Shown here piece after piece: positions 16,824-24,468 of a DNA stretch of 26,413 bases. Within the stretch, counting starts at the first letter, position 1; the number at the start of each line of letters is the position of its first letter. Location of the stretch: assembly GCA_034716535.1 (NCBI GenBank), contig JAYEJW010000540.1, forward strand, positions 1 to 26,413, written 5' to 3'. Under the pieces are notes generated by a model. It was not told where the DNA came from and made no database searches. It worked only from the letters and a program-made list of their open reading frames with translations. Both the position numbers and the translations under genes were made by a program. Source of the stretch: JAYEJW01 sp034716535 (GTDB lineage: Bacteria > Pseudomonadota > Gammaproteobacteria > Chromatiales > Chromatiaceae).

Positions 16824-18044
16824 ATGAAGAACTATCCCCCGATCCGAACTGTTTCCCTGATCACCCTGCTCGCAGCCGCGCCGCCGGCGCTTGCCTCCGA
16901 CCCGCTTGCCGAGCTGGGCAGGCAGATCTTCTTCGACGCCACCCTTTCGGAGCCGCCCGGTCAGTCCTGTGCGAGCTGCCACAGCCCCGCGGCAGGATGG
17001 ACCGGACCGGACAGCGCGATCAATGCGGCGGGTGCGGCTTACGGAGGGGCCGTCCACGGGCGTTTCGGCAACCGCAAGCCGCCGAGCGCCGCCTACGCCA
17101 CCCTCAGTCCGCCGTTGCACCTGGATCCGGAGGAGGACCACTTCGTTGGCGGCAATTTCTGGGATGGCAGGGCCACCGGTTGGTTGCTGGGCAGCCCGAC
17201 CGCGGAGCAGGCGCAGGGCCCCTTCCTCAATCCGGTGGAGCAGAATCTCCCCAGCGCCGAGAAGGTTCTGAGCAAGGTGTGCGCAGGGGCGTACGGCGAC
17301 CGGTTCCGCGCACACTTCGGCGCCGCTGCCTGCGAGAACACCGTCAACGGCTACAATGCCATCGCCCAGGCCGTGGCGGCGTTCGAGGCCTCCCCGGAGG
17401 TCAACGCCTTCAGCTCCAAGTACGATCACTACCTCGCGGATGCGAAGCACTACCCCCTCACCGCACAAGAGCAGCTGGGGCTCGAGCTCTTCGAGCGCGA
17501 GGACAAAGGCAACTGCGCCGCCTGCCACCCCAGCCGCCCGGGACCGAAGGGCGAGCCGCCCCTTTTCACGGACTTCACCTACGACAACCTGGGTGTACCG
17601 CGAAATCCGGCAAATCCCTGGTACGGGATGGACCAGTTCAATCCCCGGGGCGAGGGCTGGGTGGACGAAGGGCTCGGGGGGTTCCTGAAGACCGTACCGC
17701 GATTCGCGGACAGGGCCGCGGCGAACCTCGGAAAGCAGAAGGTCCCCACCGTGCGCAACCTGGACCTGCGTCCGGCGGACGGCTTCGTGAAGGCCTACAT
17801 GCACAATGGAGCGCTCAAGACCCTCGAGGAGGTCGTGCAATTCTACAACACGCGCGACGCCAAGCCCGCCTGTGAAACCCTGGAGGACCCGCAAACCGGC
17901 GTCAACTGCTGGCCTCGACCCGAGGTCGCGGAGAACCTGAACAGGGACGAGCTCGGGAATCTGGGTCTGAGCGCCGAGGAAGAGGCGGCTATCGTCGCCT
18001 TCATGAAGACCCTGAGCGACGGCTGGACGCCGCCCTCGAAGTGA
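16824..18044 (+). CDS. MauG / cytochrome c peroxidase family dihaem protein
   Basis: A 406-residue periplasmic dihaem protein. The signal peptide ends near residue 25 (PALA|SDPLAELG). The first haem motif is CASCH (49-53), in the family pattern LGRQIFFDATLSEPPGQSCASCH. The second is CAACH (231-235), after GLELFEREDKGN. Also typical are FGNRKPPS, the WDGRATGW segment, VPTVRNLDLR and the C-terminal YMHNGALKTLEEVVQFYN. These match the bacterial cytochrome-c peroxidase/MauG superfamily, which reduces H2O2 or oxidises protein partners with high-valent haem. No methylamine dehydrogenase genes are nearby, so a peroxidase-like role is as likely as a MauG role. A rhomboid gene follows 46 bases later. 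Confidence 0.9.
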   Translation: MKNYPPIRTVSLITLLAAAPPALASDPLAELGRQIFFDATLSEPPGQSCASCHSPAAGWTGPDSAINAAGAAYGGAVHGRFGNRKPPSAAYATLSPPLHLDPEEDHFVGGNFWDGRATGWLLGSPTAEQAQGPFLNPVEQNLPSAEKVLSKVCAGAYGDRFRAHFGAAACENTVNGYNAIAQAVAAFEASPEVNAFSSKYDHYLADAKHYPLTAQEQLGLELFEREDKGNCAACHPSRPGPKGEPPLFTDFTYDNLGVPRNPANPWYGMDQFNPRGEGWVDEGLGGFLKTVPRFADRAAANLGKQKVPTVRNLDLRPADGFVKAYMHNGALKTLEEVVQFYNTRDAKPACETLEDPQTGVNCWPRPEVAENLNRDELGNLGLSAEEEAAIVAFMKTLSDGWTPPSK

Positions 18045-18090
18045 TTCTCCCTGTACCGCGCGCCGCCGACCGCCTCGGGGCTGTCCTCCC

Positions 18091-18777
18091 GTGACCTCCG
18101 AGCACCTGACGCCGGGCGGCCGCGAAGACGACACCCACCGCCTGCGACGGTCGTTCCTGCTCGCAGTCGGGTTCGCCATCTTGCTGTGGGTCATCAAGCT
18201 GGCGGAGCTCGTCCTTGGCCTGGACCTCTTCTCCTACAGCGTCTTTCCCGGGCGATCCGAAACCTTGACCGGCATCGCCCTGGCCCCGCTGATTCACGGC
18301 TCTCTGTCTCACCTGTTTGCCAACACCGCGCCCATTCTGGTGCTGGGTACCGCGCTGATCTACGGCTACCCCAAGGCCGCTCGGATCGTCCTGCCGGTGG
18401 TCTACTTCGGGTCCGGACTCGGGGTGTGGCTGTTCGCCCGCCCTGCCTGGCACCTGGGCGCCAGCGGGCTGACCTTCGGCATCATGTTCTTCGTTTTTAC
18501 GGTCGGCGTCCTGCGCTGGGACCGCCGGGCCATCGCCCTGTCGCTGGCTGTGTTTCTGCTCTATGGCGGCATGATCTGGGGCATCTTCCCCACCGCGCCG
18601 AACATCTCCTTCGAGTACCATCTCGCGGGCGCCGTCCTCGGCGTTCTGCTCGCCGTTCTTCTCAGGCGCATGGATCCCCCACCGCCGGAAAAGCGATATA
18701 GCTGGGAAGGGGGGGACGATGGCGACGATTGGCCGTTCGAGAGCACGCCGGCTGACCGGGGCACACCCCAATTGTGA
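18091..18777 (+). CDS. Rhomboid-family intramembrane serine protease
   Basis: A 228-residue membrane protein with about six transmembrane helices. The rhomboid signatures are all present: HGSLSHLFANT (helix 2), the catalytic serine Ser125 in GASGLTFG, and the partner His177 in FEYHLAGAVLG. It therefore should be an active protease cutting within membrane segments. A GTG at 18091 is used as start; the N-terminal 20 residues are polar and cytoplasmic. The C-terminal 30 residues are acidic and Pro-rich. It is 46 bases after the dihaem peroxidase gene and probably shares its transcript, though no functional link is known. Confidence 0.9.
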   Translation: MTSEHLTPGGREDDTHRLRRSFLLAVGFAILLWVIKLAELVLGLDLFSYSVFPGRSETLTGIALAPLIHGSLSHLFANTAPILVLGTALIYGYPKAARIVLPVVYFGSGLGVWLFARPAWHLGASGLTFGIMFFVFTVGVLRWDRRAIALSLAVFLLYGGMIWGIFPTAPNISFEYHLAGAVLGVLLAVLLRRMDPPPPEKRYSWEGGDDGDDWPFESTPADRGTPQL

Positions 18778-18809
18778 CCCAATGTTCCACGGACGGAACA
18801 ACGATCTCC

Positions 18810-18857
18810 CCCTCTCCCTTCGGGGAGAGGGCCGGGGAGAGGGCCGGGGAGAGGGTC
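18810..18857. repeat. UUCG-type hairpin with 12-bp triple tandem repeat
   Basis: CCCTCTCCC (18810-18818), a TTCG loop and GGGAGAGGG (18823-18831) form a perfect 9-bp hairpin. The right arm is part of three copies of GGGGAGAGGGCC (18822-18833, 18834-18845 and 18846-18857, the last with one change). The element lies between two convergent genes and may end both transcripts, although no T-run follows. Similar hairpins are common intergenic repeats in GC-rich proteobacteria. Confidence 0.55.
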
Positions 18858-18913
18858 CTCCTTCATCACAGCCGTGTTTTCATGTCCCGGGGCGGCACGG
18901 GTGTCATGAAGGG

Positions 18914-19195
18914 TCAAGAGTAGCTGACACGCTCCACGTCCTCGCCGATCCAGACCTCCGGCTGCCCTTCGACGCCGATCTGCTCCATCAGCGGCCGTAC
19001 GGCGTCCGCGAATTCATTGGCGCCGCTCATGTCTTCGAAACGGTGTACCGCCATGACGACGTTGGGATCGGTGGCATCGCGATGAACGCTCGCGTAGAGA
19101 ATCCCATGCTGCTTGCGGAGCCAGTCGGCCTCGTCGTATCCACGCTTCCAGGCCTCATAATCGGCGACCCGATGCCGGATCATCAAAGTTGCCAT
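18914..19195 (-). CDS. Small ABM-like (dimeric alpha/beta barrel) protein
   Basis: A 93-residue protein. The pattern MIRHRVADYEAWKRGYDE ... LYASVHRDATDPNVVMAVHRFEDMSGANEFADA has the strand-helix-strand order and length of small ferredoxin-like-fold proteins of the antibiotic biosynthesis monooxygenase (ABM) type. A family member might act on a quinone or polyketide, but many are uncharacterised. It has no signal peptide and no cysteine. A purine-rich GAGGAGGAG lies somewhat far (about 11 bases) before the ATG. It is a single gene convergent with the rhomboid gene. The assignment rests on pattern only. Confidence 0.7.
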   Translation of the reverse strand: MATLMIRHRVADYEAWKRGYDEADWLRKQHGILYASVHRDATDPNVVMAVHRFEDMSGANEFADAVRPLMEQIGVEGQPEVWIGEDVERVSYS

Positions 19196-19356
19196 CGATT
19201 TCTTTGCTCCTCCTCAGGGCTGATACTTCGCTAGCGGCAAAAAGACAGGGAGGTCTCGGGCGCGGCTCAAGGGAGCCGGCCCCTCCCCTTATCGAGGAGA
19301 ATAGTCCAATATCCGCAAGAGAAGACCCGGGGAAGCCATGGGAATCGGAGTCTGTG

Positions 19357-20376
19357 CTAGTCCCAGCGGAACAGCCGCGCCGCTGTCACAAGCAGAATCA
19401 GGCCCATGCCTCCGAGGAGGGCGATCTCCGGGACGACCTGGGCCACGCCGGCCCCATCGACCATGACGCGCCGTGCGGCATTGACCAGGTGCGTCAGCGG
19501 TAGAGCCTGGGAAGCGACCTGGGCGGCGGGGTTGGTTCCTTCCATCGAGAACCAAACCCCGGACAGCAGGAGCATCGGCCAGGACATCAGATTGAGCACT
19601 CCGTCCGCCAACTCCTCGGTGCGCAGCCGGGCGGCGATGATCAGCCCTATGCTGATGAGGCAAAGGGCACCTGCCATGTACACCAGAAAGAGCGCGAGAT
19701 AGGTCCCGCGCATCACGAAGTCGAGGAAGTAGTCGGCACCCGCATACACGATCACCGAGGCGAAGATCACGACCGCGAGGCGTGAGAGGACCTGCGCGGC
19801 CAGGAACTCGAAGGCGCTCAGCGGCGTGGCCTGCAGGCGCCGCAGCACCCCGTTCTTGCGGTAGCGCACGATGACCCAGCCGACGCCCCACAGGCTGCTG
19901 AACATGATGTTCATCGCCAATACGCCGGGCAGCACCCAGTCGACGTAGCGCAGCGCGCGCCCGCTCACGGTCTGTCGCTGCGGGAGAGAATCGGCCTCTG
20001 CATAGGCGGAGTACAGCAGCTGCTCGGCCAGGTAGCCCTTGGCTGAGTGCAGGTTGAGCCAGTAACGGGGAGAACCGCGCAGGTCGAGCAGGAGATCGAT
20101 CTGGTGCCGATCCACGTTCGCGATGGCCACGTCGAGGTCTTCGACCGGTAGGAAGCTGACGTGGCGCATGGCCAGGAACGGAGACTCCACGGACGCAAGG
20201 TCGCCGCTTTCGGTCAGGACGCCGACCTTGAACAGATCATCCGGCTCGTCGCCGAAGATGAAGGCGAAGCCGAACACCATGACCACGGGCATGATGATGT
20301 TCCAGCTCAGGCCGGCCCGGTCCCGGTAGAACTCGCGGTTGCGCGCCCAGAGGATCGCCAGGATGCGACGCCACAT
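19357..20376 (-). CDS. ABC-2 type transporter permease
   Basis: A 339-residue inner-membrane subunit of an ABC exporter. The N-terminal cytosolic segment MWRRILAILWARNREFYRDRAG leads into the first helix (WNIIMPVVMVFGFAFIFG). A periplasmic loop of about 100 residues follows, and then five helices, including MNIMFSSLWGVGWVIVRYRKNGVLRRLQATPLSAFEFL, a hallmark of the ABC-2 family. Its ATPase is encoded upstream on the same strand (20648-21529). The ribosome binding site GGAG (20386-20389 on the minus strand, 9 bases before the ATG) lies inside the 3' arm of a 26-bp inverted repeat, so expression may be limited by RNA structure. The substrate is unknown. Confidence 0.9.
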   Translation of the reverse strand: MWRRILAILWARNREFYRDRAGLSWNIIMPVVMVFGFAFIFGDEPDDLFKVGVLTESGDLASVESPFLAMRHVSFLPVEDLDVAIANVDRHQIDLLLDLRGSPRYWLNLHSAKGYLAEQLLYSAYAEADSLPQRQTVSGRALRYVDWVLPGVLAMNIMFSSLWGVGWVIVRYRKNGVLRRLQATPLSAFEFLAAQVLSRLAVVIFASVIVYAGADYFLDFVMRGTYLALFLVYMAGALCLISIGLIIAARLRTEELADGVLNLMSWPMLLLSGVWFSMEGTNPAAQVASQALPLTHLVNAARRVMVDGAGVAQVVPEIALLGGMGLILLVTAARLFRWD

Positions 20377-20382
20377 AGGTAG

Positions 20383-20648
20383 GTACTCCGACAGAGAGGT
20401 TTCGATGGGCTCAGCAAGGCGAGAAGCGGTCAGCTGCTAGGCGCGCGAGCGCAGGACTAGCCGGGGCTAATTCAAGGGAGCGCAACAACGCAGCTGACCG
20501 CTTATCGCCTTGCCCGAAGGGAGCGCCCCAAACGCACCAATGCTGCGTTGCAGTCCTTGCAAAGGGAATACCATTCCCTGCGGACTGCGCCTTACCTTCG
20601 TGCATTTGGGGCGCTCTGAGTTCCATCGAAACCTCTCTGTCGGAGTAC
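20383..20648. mobile_element. 266-bp nested inverted-repeat (MITE-like) element
   Basis: The ends are a perfect 26-bp inverted repeat (20383-20408 with 20623-20648). Inside are two further hairpins. Arm 1 pairs 20414-20437 with 20490-20513 (24 bp, one mismatch). Arm 2 pairs 20521-20536 with 20601-20616 (16 bp, one mismatch), enclosing 20550-20556/20582-20588 and a 7-bp tip hairpin at 20563-20569/20573-20579. The transcript could fold into a cloverleaf. It encodes no transposase; a frame on the minus strand (20411-20626) is a by-product. Size and terminal repeats resemble a non-autonomous element, but no target-site duplication is obvious. It overlaps the ATPase stop codon and contains the permease ribosome binding site. 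Confidence 0.75.
20386..20389 (-). promoter_or_regulatory. Shine-Dalgarno buried in inverted repeat
   Basis: GGAG on the minus strand, 9 bases before the permease ATG. It is within the 3' half of the 26-bp outer stem of the nested element, so in a folded mRNA it would be base-paired and its access to ribosomes reduced. Confidence 0.5.
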
Positions 20649-21529
20649 TAGTTCCGCAGGCCGTGGCCGGTGAGCTTCAGGAAGAGATCCTCGAGGTTCG
20701 GCGTCTCGACTTTCAGCTCGTTGAGGTTGGCACCGGCGCGCTCCAGGTGCTCGAGGATCGGCGGCACCTCTCCGGTAAAGAGCTCGATATATCCATCCCG
20801 CACCTCGCTTTCGGGGGGCAGGGGTGCGTCTGTCGGCCAGGCGCTTTCCGGGAGGCGCACGACGGTTGCCGGGAAATGCTCCCGCACGAGCTCTTTGGGT
20901 GAGCCGCGGGCGATGATACGTCCCTGGTCGACGATGACGATCTCATCGCACAGCCGCTGGGCCTCTTCCATGTAGTGAGTCGTCAGCACAAGCGTCTTGC
21001 CGCGTCGGCGGACGGTCTCGATCAAACCCCAGAAGTTGCGCCTCGACTGCGGATCCAGGCCCGTCGTCGGCTCGTCGAGAAAGACCAGCCGGGGATCATT
21101 GACCAAAGCGATGGCGAGCAGCAGGCGCTGGCGTTGACCGCCGGACAGCTTCCGGGTGTCCCGATCCAGGATCTCAGTGAGATTGCACAGGTCCACGAGC
21201 TCGTTCAGGTCGGCGGTGCCGCGATAGAGGCTTGCGAACATGTCCAGGGACTCGCGCACCGTTTGGAAGTCCTGCAGTGCGGTGCTCTGGAACTGGATGC
21301 CGATCTGTTCGCGGAACGCCCGGTCGGGCGGCCCGCCCCGGTACAGGACCCGCCCCGCAGTCGGGCGCGAAATGCCCTCCAGCATTTCGAGCGTTGTGGT
21401 CTTGCCGGCCCCATTCGGCCCCAACAGCCCGAAGCACTGGCCCTGGACCACCTCAAAGCTGATCCGGTCCACGGCCCGAACCCCGGGAAAGGTCTTGACG
21501 AGCTCGCGTGCTTCGAGCAGGTGATTCAT
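20648..21529 (-). CDS. ABC transporter ATPase of the ABC-2 exporter
   Basis: A 293-residue ATP-binding subunit of the DrrA/CcmA-like type. Walker A GPNGAGKT is at 37-44, the Q-loop at Gln81 (IGIQFQST), the signature LSGGQRQR from 128, and Walker B plus D-loop LVFLDEPTTGLDP at 148-160. The switch histidine is in LTTHYMEEAQRLCDE. A C-terminal extension of about 80 residues with PNLEDLFLKLTG is typical of this subfamily. The partner permease follows after a 271-base gap that is almost entirely the nested inverted-repeat element. The stop codon touches the element's right end, so insertion may have replaced or trimmed the original end of the gene. The substrate is unknown. Confidence 0.92.
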   Translation of the reverse strand: MNHLLEARELVKTFPGVRAVDRISFEVVQGQCFGLLGPNGAGKTTTLEMLEGISRPTAGRVLYRGGPPDRAFREQIGIQFQSTALQDFQTVRESLDMFASLYRGTADLNELVDLCNLTEILDRDTRKLSGGQRQRLLLAIALVNDPRLVFLDEPTTGLDPQSRRNFWGLIETVRRRGKTLVLTTHYMEEAQRLCDEIVIVDQGRIIARGSPKELVREHFPATVVRLPESAWPTDAPLPPESEVRDGYIELFTGEVPPILEHLERAGANLNELKVETPNLEDLFLKLTGHGLRN

Positions 21530-21718
21530 AACTCTCGATGATACCCGCAGGGCATCGGAGACGCGTTAAGACTTGATGACTGTCTAGCGCCCGCGGCTCA
21601 AGACCCGACGCAAGCCCGAGCGGGCAGCGGCCGAGTCAGTGTGTGAGTGCTACATCGTGCTTATACATACGCAATGTTAAGCAGTATCGAAGGAGCCGTG
21701 CGAAGCTCTGAGATACGA

Positions 21719-22135
21719 CTAGTATTCGCGCTCGGCCTTGTTAGGCCCCACGGAGCCGGGAGCGGCGTCCCTGTTCCTCGGTGCGCTCGCGTCCCCCATC
21801 GAGTCCGGGAGGCTCGGCAGCGGGCGCCATTTGTCGCGCAGGTGGAACAGGCTGAGCACCGGATGGCGCAACAGCATGCGCGGACCGGCATAACGCATCA
21901 CGGCCTTTACACGTTCCCGCTTTACCGCGCTGTAGCAGTGAACCTCGCAATGGTTGCAGGCGGGCTTGGCCTCCTGGAACGGGCAGGTGTCCAACCGCCG
22001 AAGGGCATAGTCGAGCAGCTTGCCGCACTCGCCGCAGAGTCCTCGGGCGCCGCCGTGATGATCCCGGCAATAGATGCCCATCATGACCTCGATGGTCTGC
22101 TTTTCGCGGGCGATACGGCGGCCGGGGGTTTTCAT
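21719..22135 (-). CDS. YgbA-family (nitrous oxide-stimulated promoter) protein
   Basis: A 138-residue cysteine-rich protein. The pattern IYCRDHHGGARGLCGECGKLLDYALRRLDTCPF then KPACNHCEVHCY and RERVKAVMRYAGPRMLLRHPVLSLFHL matches the YgbA family. E. coli YgbA is linked to nitric oxide / nitrosative stress. Seven cysteines in the first half suggest a metal or Fe-S site (inference). The last ~35 residues are polar and poorly conserved. No clear ribosome binding site precedes the ATG; methionines at residues 18-19 are alternative starts that keep the conserved part. It lies upstream of the ABC exporter genes on the same strand, separated by 189 bases. Confidence 0.85.
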   Translation of the reverse strand: MKTPGRRIAREKQTIEVMMGIYCRDHHGGARGLCGECGKLLDYALRRLDTCPFQEAKPACNHCEVHCYSAVKRERVKAVMRYAGPRMLLRHPVLSLFHLRDKWRPLPSLPDSMGDASAPRNRDAAPGSVGPNKAEREY

Positions 22136-22654
22136 GTGTCATGTGCGGGGCAGTCGGGCATTATCCCCTGATAGTGAACGGCACCCTTGATCCCGGTCAA
22201 GCACAACGGCGAGCCCAAGGACCCGGCCCGCCGGGGTCGCCATCCACCCCCTTGTCGAGGCGTTTCCGGGTCGCAAACACCCCGCAATGAGAAAAGCGGA
22301 GCAGGATCGGTCGCAACCGCTACGACTCGACCCAAATCTTCGACCCAGGCGCCCGGGGCGGCGAAGGCAAGGCGGTGCGTTCCGCGACCATCGCCCACGG
22401 TGGCATCGAGAAGCGGCAGGTGACCATGGCGGCGCCGGCAAAGCTCGGTACATTCGAGTTCCTTTGGAACGGGGACGACAAGGCGGTGCTGGCGACACGG
22501 CCCCTGACCGTCCAATAGCATCGGCACCGCCGGCGCGGGAGACCGCGTCAAGGATTCGGCCCCCTTGTTTCCGATCCGGGTATCAGCGGCGTGGTCCGGG
22601 GGGCCGCGACAGGATACACTCATAGGACCTTGGGTCACGACTTGCTCGAAACGG
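22136..22654. other. 519-base stretch with no confident gene
   Basis: Lies between the leftward YgbA-family gene and the rightward exported protein. Apart from the possible gene remnant ending at 22518, no frame on either strand shows a start, ribosome binding site and protein-like composition together. Promoters for both flanking genes are expected here but none was identified. Confidence 0.4.
22291..22518 (+). pseudogene. Possible gene remnant
   Basis: A short open stretch that reads like protein rather than noise: RYDSTQIFDPGARGGEGKAV, then ATIAHGGIEKRQVTMAAPAK, then LGTFEFLWNGDDKAVLATRP and LTVQ, ending at a TAG. It has no ATG or credible start, and a stop lies just before it at 22288. 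The strand pattern at its end (GTFEFLWNGDD...A) recalls small beta-sandwich domains such as SoxZ, but the likeness is weak. It may be the 3' end of a decayed gene or chance. Confidence 0.3.
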
Positions 22655-24454
22655 ATGCAATTGCGCGTCGCCTTGCTGGGTCTGGCTGCCGTTGCGCCCC
22701 TCACCGGGTGGCCGGCTTCTGTACTCGCCGCCCCCGCCGCACCTTCGTGCGTCCAGAGTGACGCAGTGCGGGTCTGGACTTCCCCCCGCTCGCCGGCGGT
22801 GGGCCAGCCGCTTGAGATCATGGCGGTCGCCACCGATGCAGGCGTGGATGGATTGGAGGTCTTCGATCCCACGGGACAACCTCTGTCCCTGCGCACTGAG
22901 CCCAACGGCGGTCCGCCCTGGAGCCTCTACGCCACCCTGTTCAGGCCGTCTCGCGGCACGTACCGTATCCAGGCGATGCGGGGCGGCAGGCCCGTTTCCT
23001 GCCGCGATGTGGAGGTCGGAGGCGCTGCGGGCGCGAGCCGGGATTTTCACTCCGCGCAGTGGGATCGAGCGACCGAGGCGCTTTATTCCGCCTGGATCGA
23101 ACGGCTGTTCGACGCGCCGCCGGGGCAACGCTTGAGCTTTCCCTCCCTGCAGCCCGTTTTGCGCAATCCGGGCCGCAACTTTCTCTACGGTTACCTGGGA
23201 CAAGGGGAAGATGACAGGCTCCCTGCCACGCCCGATTGCGCGGATCTACCCTATGTCCTTCGCGCCTACTTCGCTTGGAAGGTGGGCCTGCCGATTGCGT
23301 ACCGATCCTGTAGTCGTGGCACCACGAGCAGTCCGCCGCGTTGCGGCGCGCCCGTCACCGAGCAGGGTTTCGGCCCGGCCCCGAGGCCGGCCTCCTATTT
23401 CAAGGGCATAAGCCGGCGGATCGTGGATACGGTTCACTCCGGTAGCGCCCGGACCGCCCTCGGCGACGAGGCCAGCGATTTTTATCCCGTCCCGCTCACA
23501 CGGGCCGCCCTCCGGCCCGGAACGGTCTACGCAGACCCCTATGGACACGTCCTGGTGATCGTAAAGTGGGTTCCCCAGTCCGGGTCGCGTAGCGGACTGC
23601 TGCTCGCGGTGGACGCCCAGCCGGACAACACGGTCAGCCGAAAGAGGTTCTGGCAAGGCACATTCCTCTTCTCCGACGACGTGCGCAGTGCCGGGCCTGG
23701 CTTCAAGGCGTTCCGGCCCGTGGTAGGCGAGGGCGGCGGCAAAGGGCGGGTTCGCCTGCTTTCGCACGATGCCCTGCGGCGTGATGCGCGGTTCGTGCCC
23801 TATTCGGCGGAGCAGGTCGGTCTCCGGCCCGACGACTTCTACGCCCGGATCGATCGGCTCATCAATCCCCGCGGTCTTGCCCCGGAGATGGCCTACGAAG
23901 CGACGCTGGACGCATTGATGGAGCAGATCGAAACGCGCGTGACGTCTGTGAACAATGCCGAAGATTACGTGCGCCGGACCCGGGGGACCGTCGTTCCCAT
24001 GCCGCGGGGGGGCGCGATCTTCGAAACGACCGGGCCTTGGGAGGACTATTCGACCCCCTCGCGGGACATGCGTTTGCTCATCGCAATGAAGGTGCTCGAC
24101 AGTTTGCCCCGGCGCATCCTGCGCTATCCGGACCTGTTCGTCCTGACGGGCGAAAGCGCCGCCGAGGCCAAGAGCCGGATCGATCGGCTTCATGCCCAGC
24201 GCATGGAGGAGCGCTCGATCACCTACAGGCGCAGCGATGGGAGTCCGTGGCGGCTGAGCCTCAAGGACATCTATGATCGCCGATCACGGCTCGAAGTGGC
24301 ATACAACCCCAACGACTGCGTGGAGCTGCGCTGGGGCGCCGCTCCGGGCACGGAGGAGTATGCCCCCTGCAGCCGCCATGCACCGCCTGAGCAGCGGGCG
24401 CGGATGGACGAATACCGGCACTGGTTCCGCGAAACGCGCCGGCCCCCGCGCTGA
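22655..24454 (+). CDS. Large exported protein of unknown function, papain-like triad possible
   Basis: A 599-residue protein I do not recognise. The ATG at 22655 gives a clean signal peptide (MQLRVALLGLAAVAPLTGWP, cleavage near LAA|PAAPSC); the frame is open further upstream, but that part is not protein-like. An N-terminal beta-domain (about 30-125) contains GQPLEIMAVATDAGVDGLEV and resembles Ig-like modules. A possible cysteine-peptidase/transglutaminase-like region follows: Cys195 (DCADLPYVLRAYFAWKVGLP), His298 (DPYGHVLVIVKW) and Asp320 (LLAVDAQPD), in the Cys-His-Asp order used by NlpC/P60-like folds. The C-terminal third is helical and polar. It converges on the OmpA-like gene with a 14-base gap. 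The catalytic idea is inference; it may act in the cell wall. Confidence 0.7.
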   Translation: MQLRVALLGLAAVAPLTGWPASVLAAPAAPSCVQSDAVRVWTSPRSPAVGQPLEIMAVATDAGVDGLEVFDPTGQPLSLRTEPNGGPPWSLYATLFRPSRGTYRIQAMRGGRPVSCRDVEVGGAAGASRDFHSAQWDRATEALYSAWIERLFDAPPGQRLSFPSLQPVLRNPGRNFLYGYLGQGEDDRLPATPDCADLPYVLRAYFAWKVGLPIAYRSCSRGTTSSPPRCGAPVTEQGFGPAPRPASYFKGISRRIVDTVHSGSARTALGDEASDFYPVPLTRAALRPGTVYADPYGHVLVIVKWVPQSGSRSGLLLAVDAQPDNTVSRKRFWQGTFLFSDDVRSAGPGFKAFRPVVGEGGGKGRVRLLSHDALRRDARFVPYSAEQVGLRPDDFYARIDRLINPRGLAPEMAYEATLDALMEQIETRVTSVNNAEDYVRRTRGTVVPMPRGGAIFETTGPWEDYSTPSRDMRLLIAMKVLDSLPRRILRYPDLFVLTGESAAEAKSRIDRLHAQRMEERSITYRRSDGSPWRLSLKDIYDRRSRLEVAYNPNDCVELRWGAAPGTEEYAPCSRHAPPEQRARMDEYRHWFRETRRPPR

Positions 24455-24468
24455 ATCGGTGAAGCGGG

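Noticed and set aside
16764..18197. A 477-codon minus-strand frame opposite the dihaem peroxidase gene
   Set aside because: The plus strand encodes a signal peptide, two CxxCH motifs and family signatures; the opposite frame has none.
20411..20626. A 71-codon minus-strand frame inside the nested inverted-repeat element
   Set aside because: It lies wholly within hairpin DNA, has no ribosome binding site, and is best explained as a by-product of the repeat, though it may be annotated as a protein in databases.
20383..20648. CRISPR array or riboswitch as an explanation for the repeats between the ABC genes
   Set aside because: The repeats are inverted and nested rather than regularly spaced and direct, and no known riboswitch pattern was recognised.
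22132..22905. 257-codon minus-strand frame upstream of the YgbA-family gene
   Set aside because: Runs antisense through the signal peptide of the exported protein and reads as low-complexity Arg/Gly/Pro-rich sequence.
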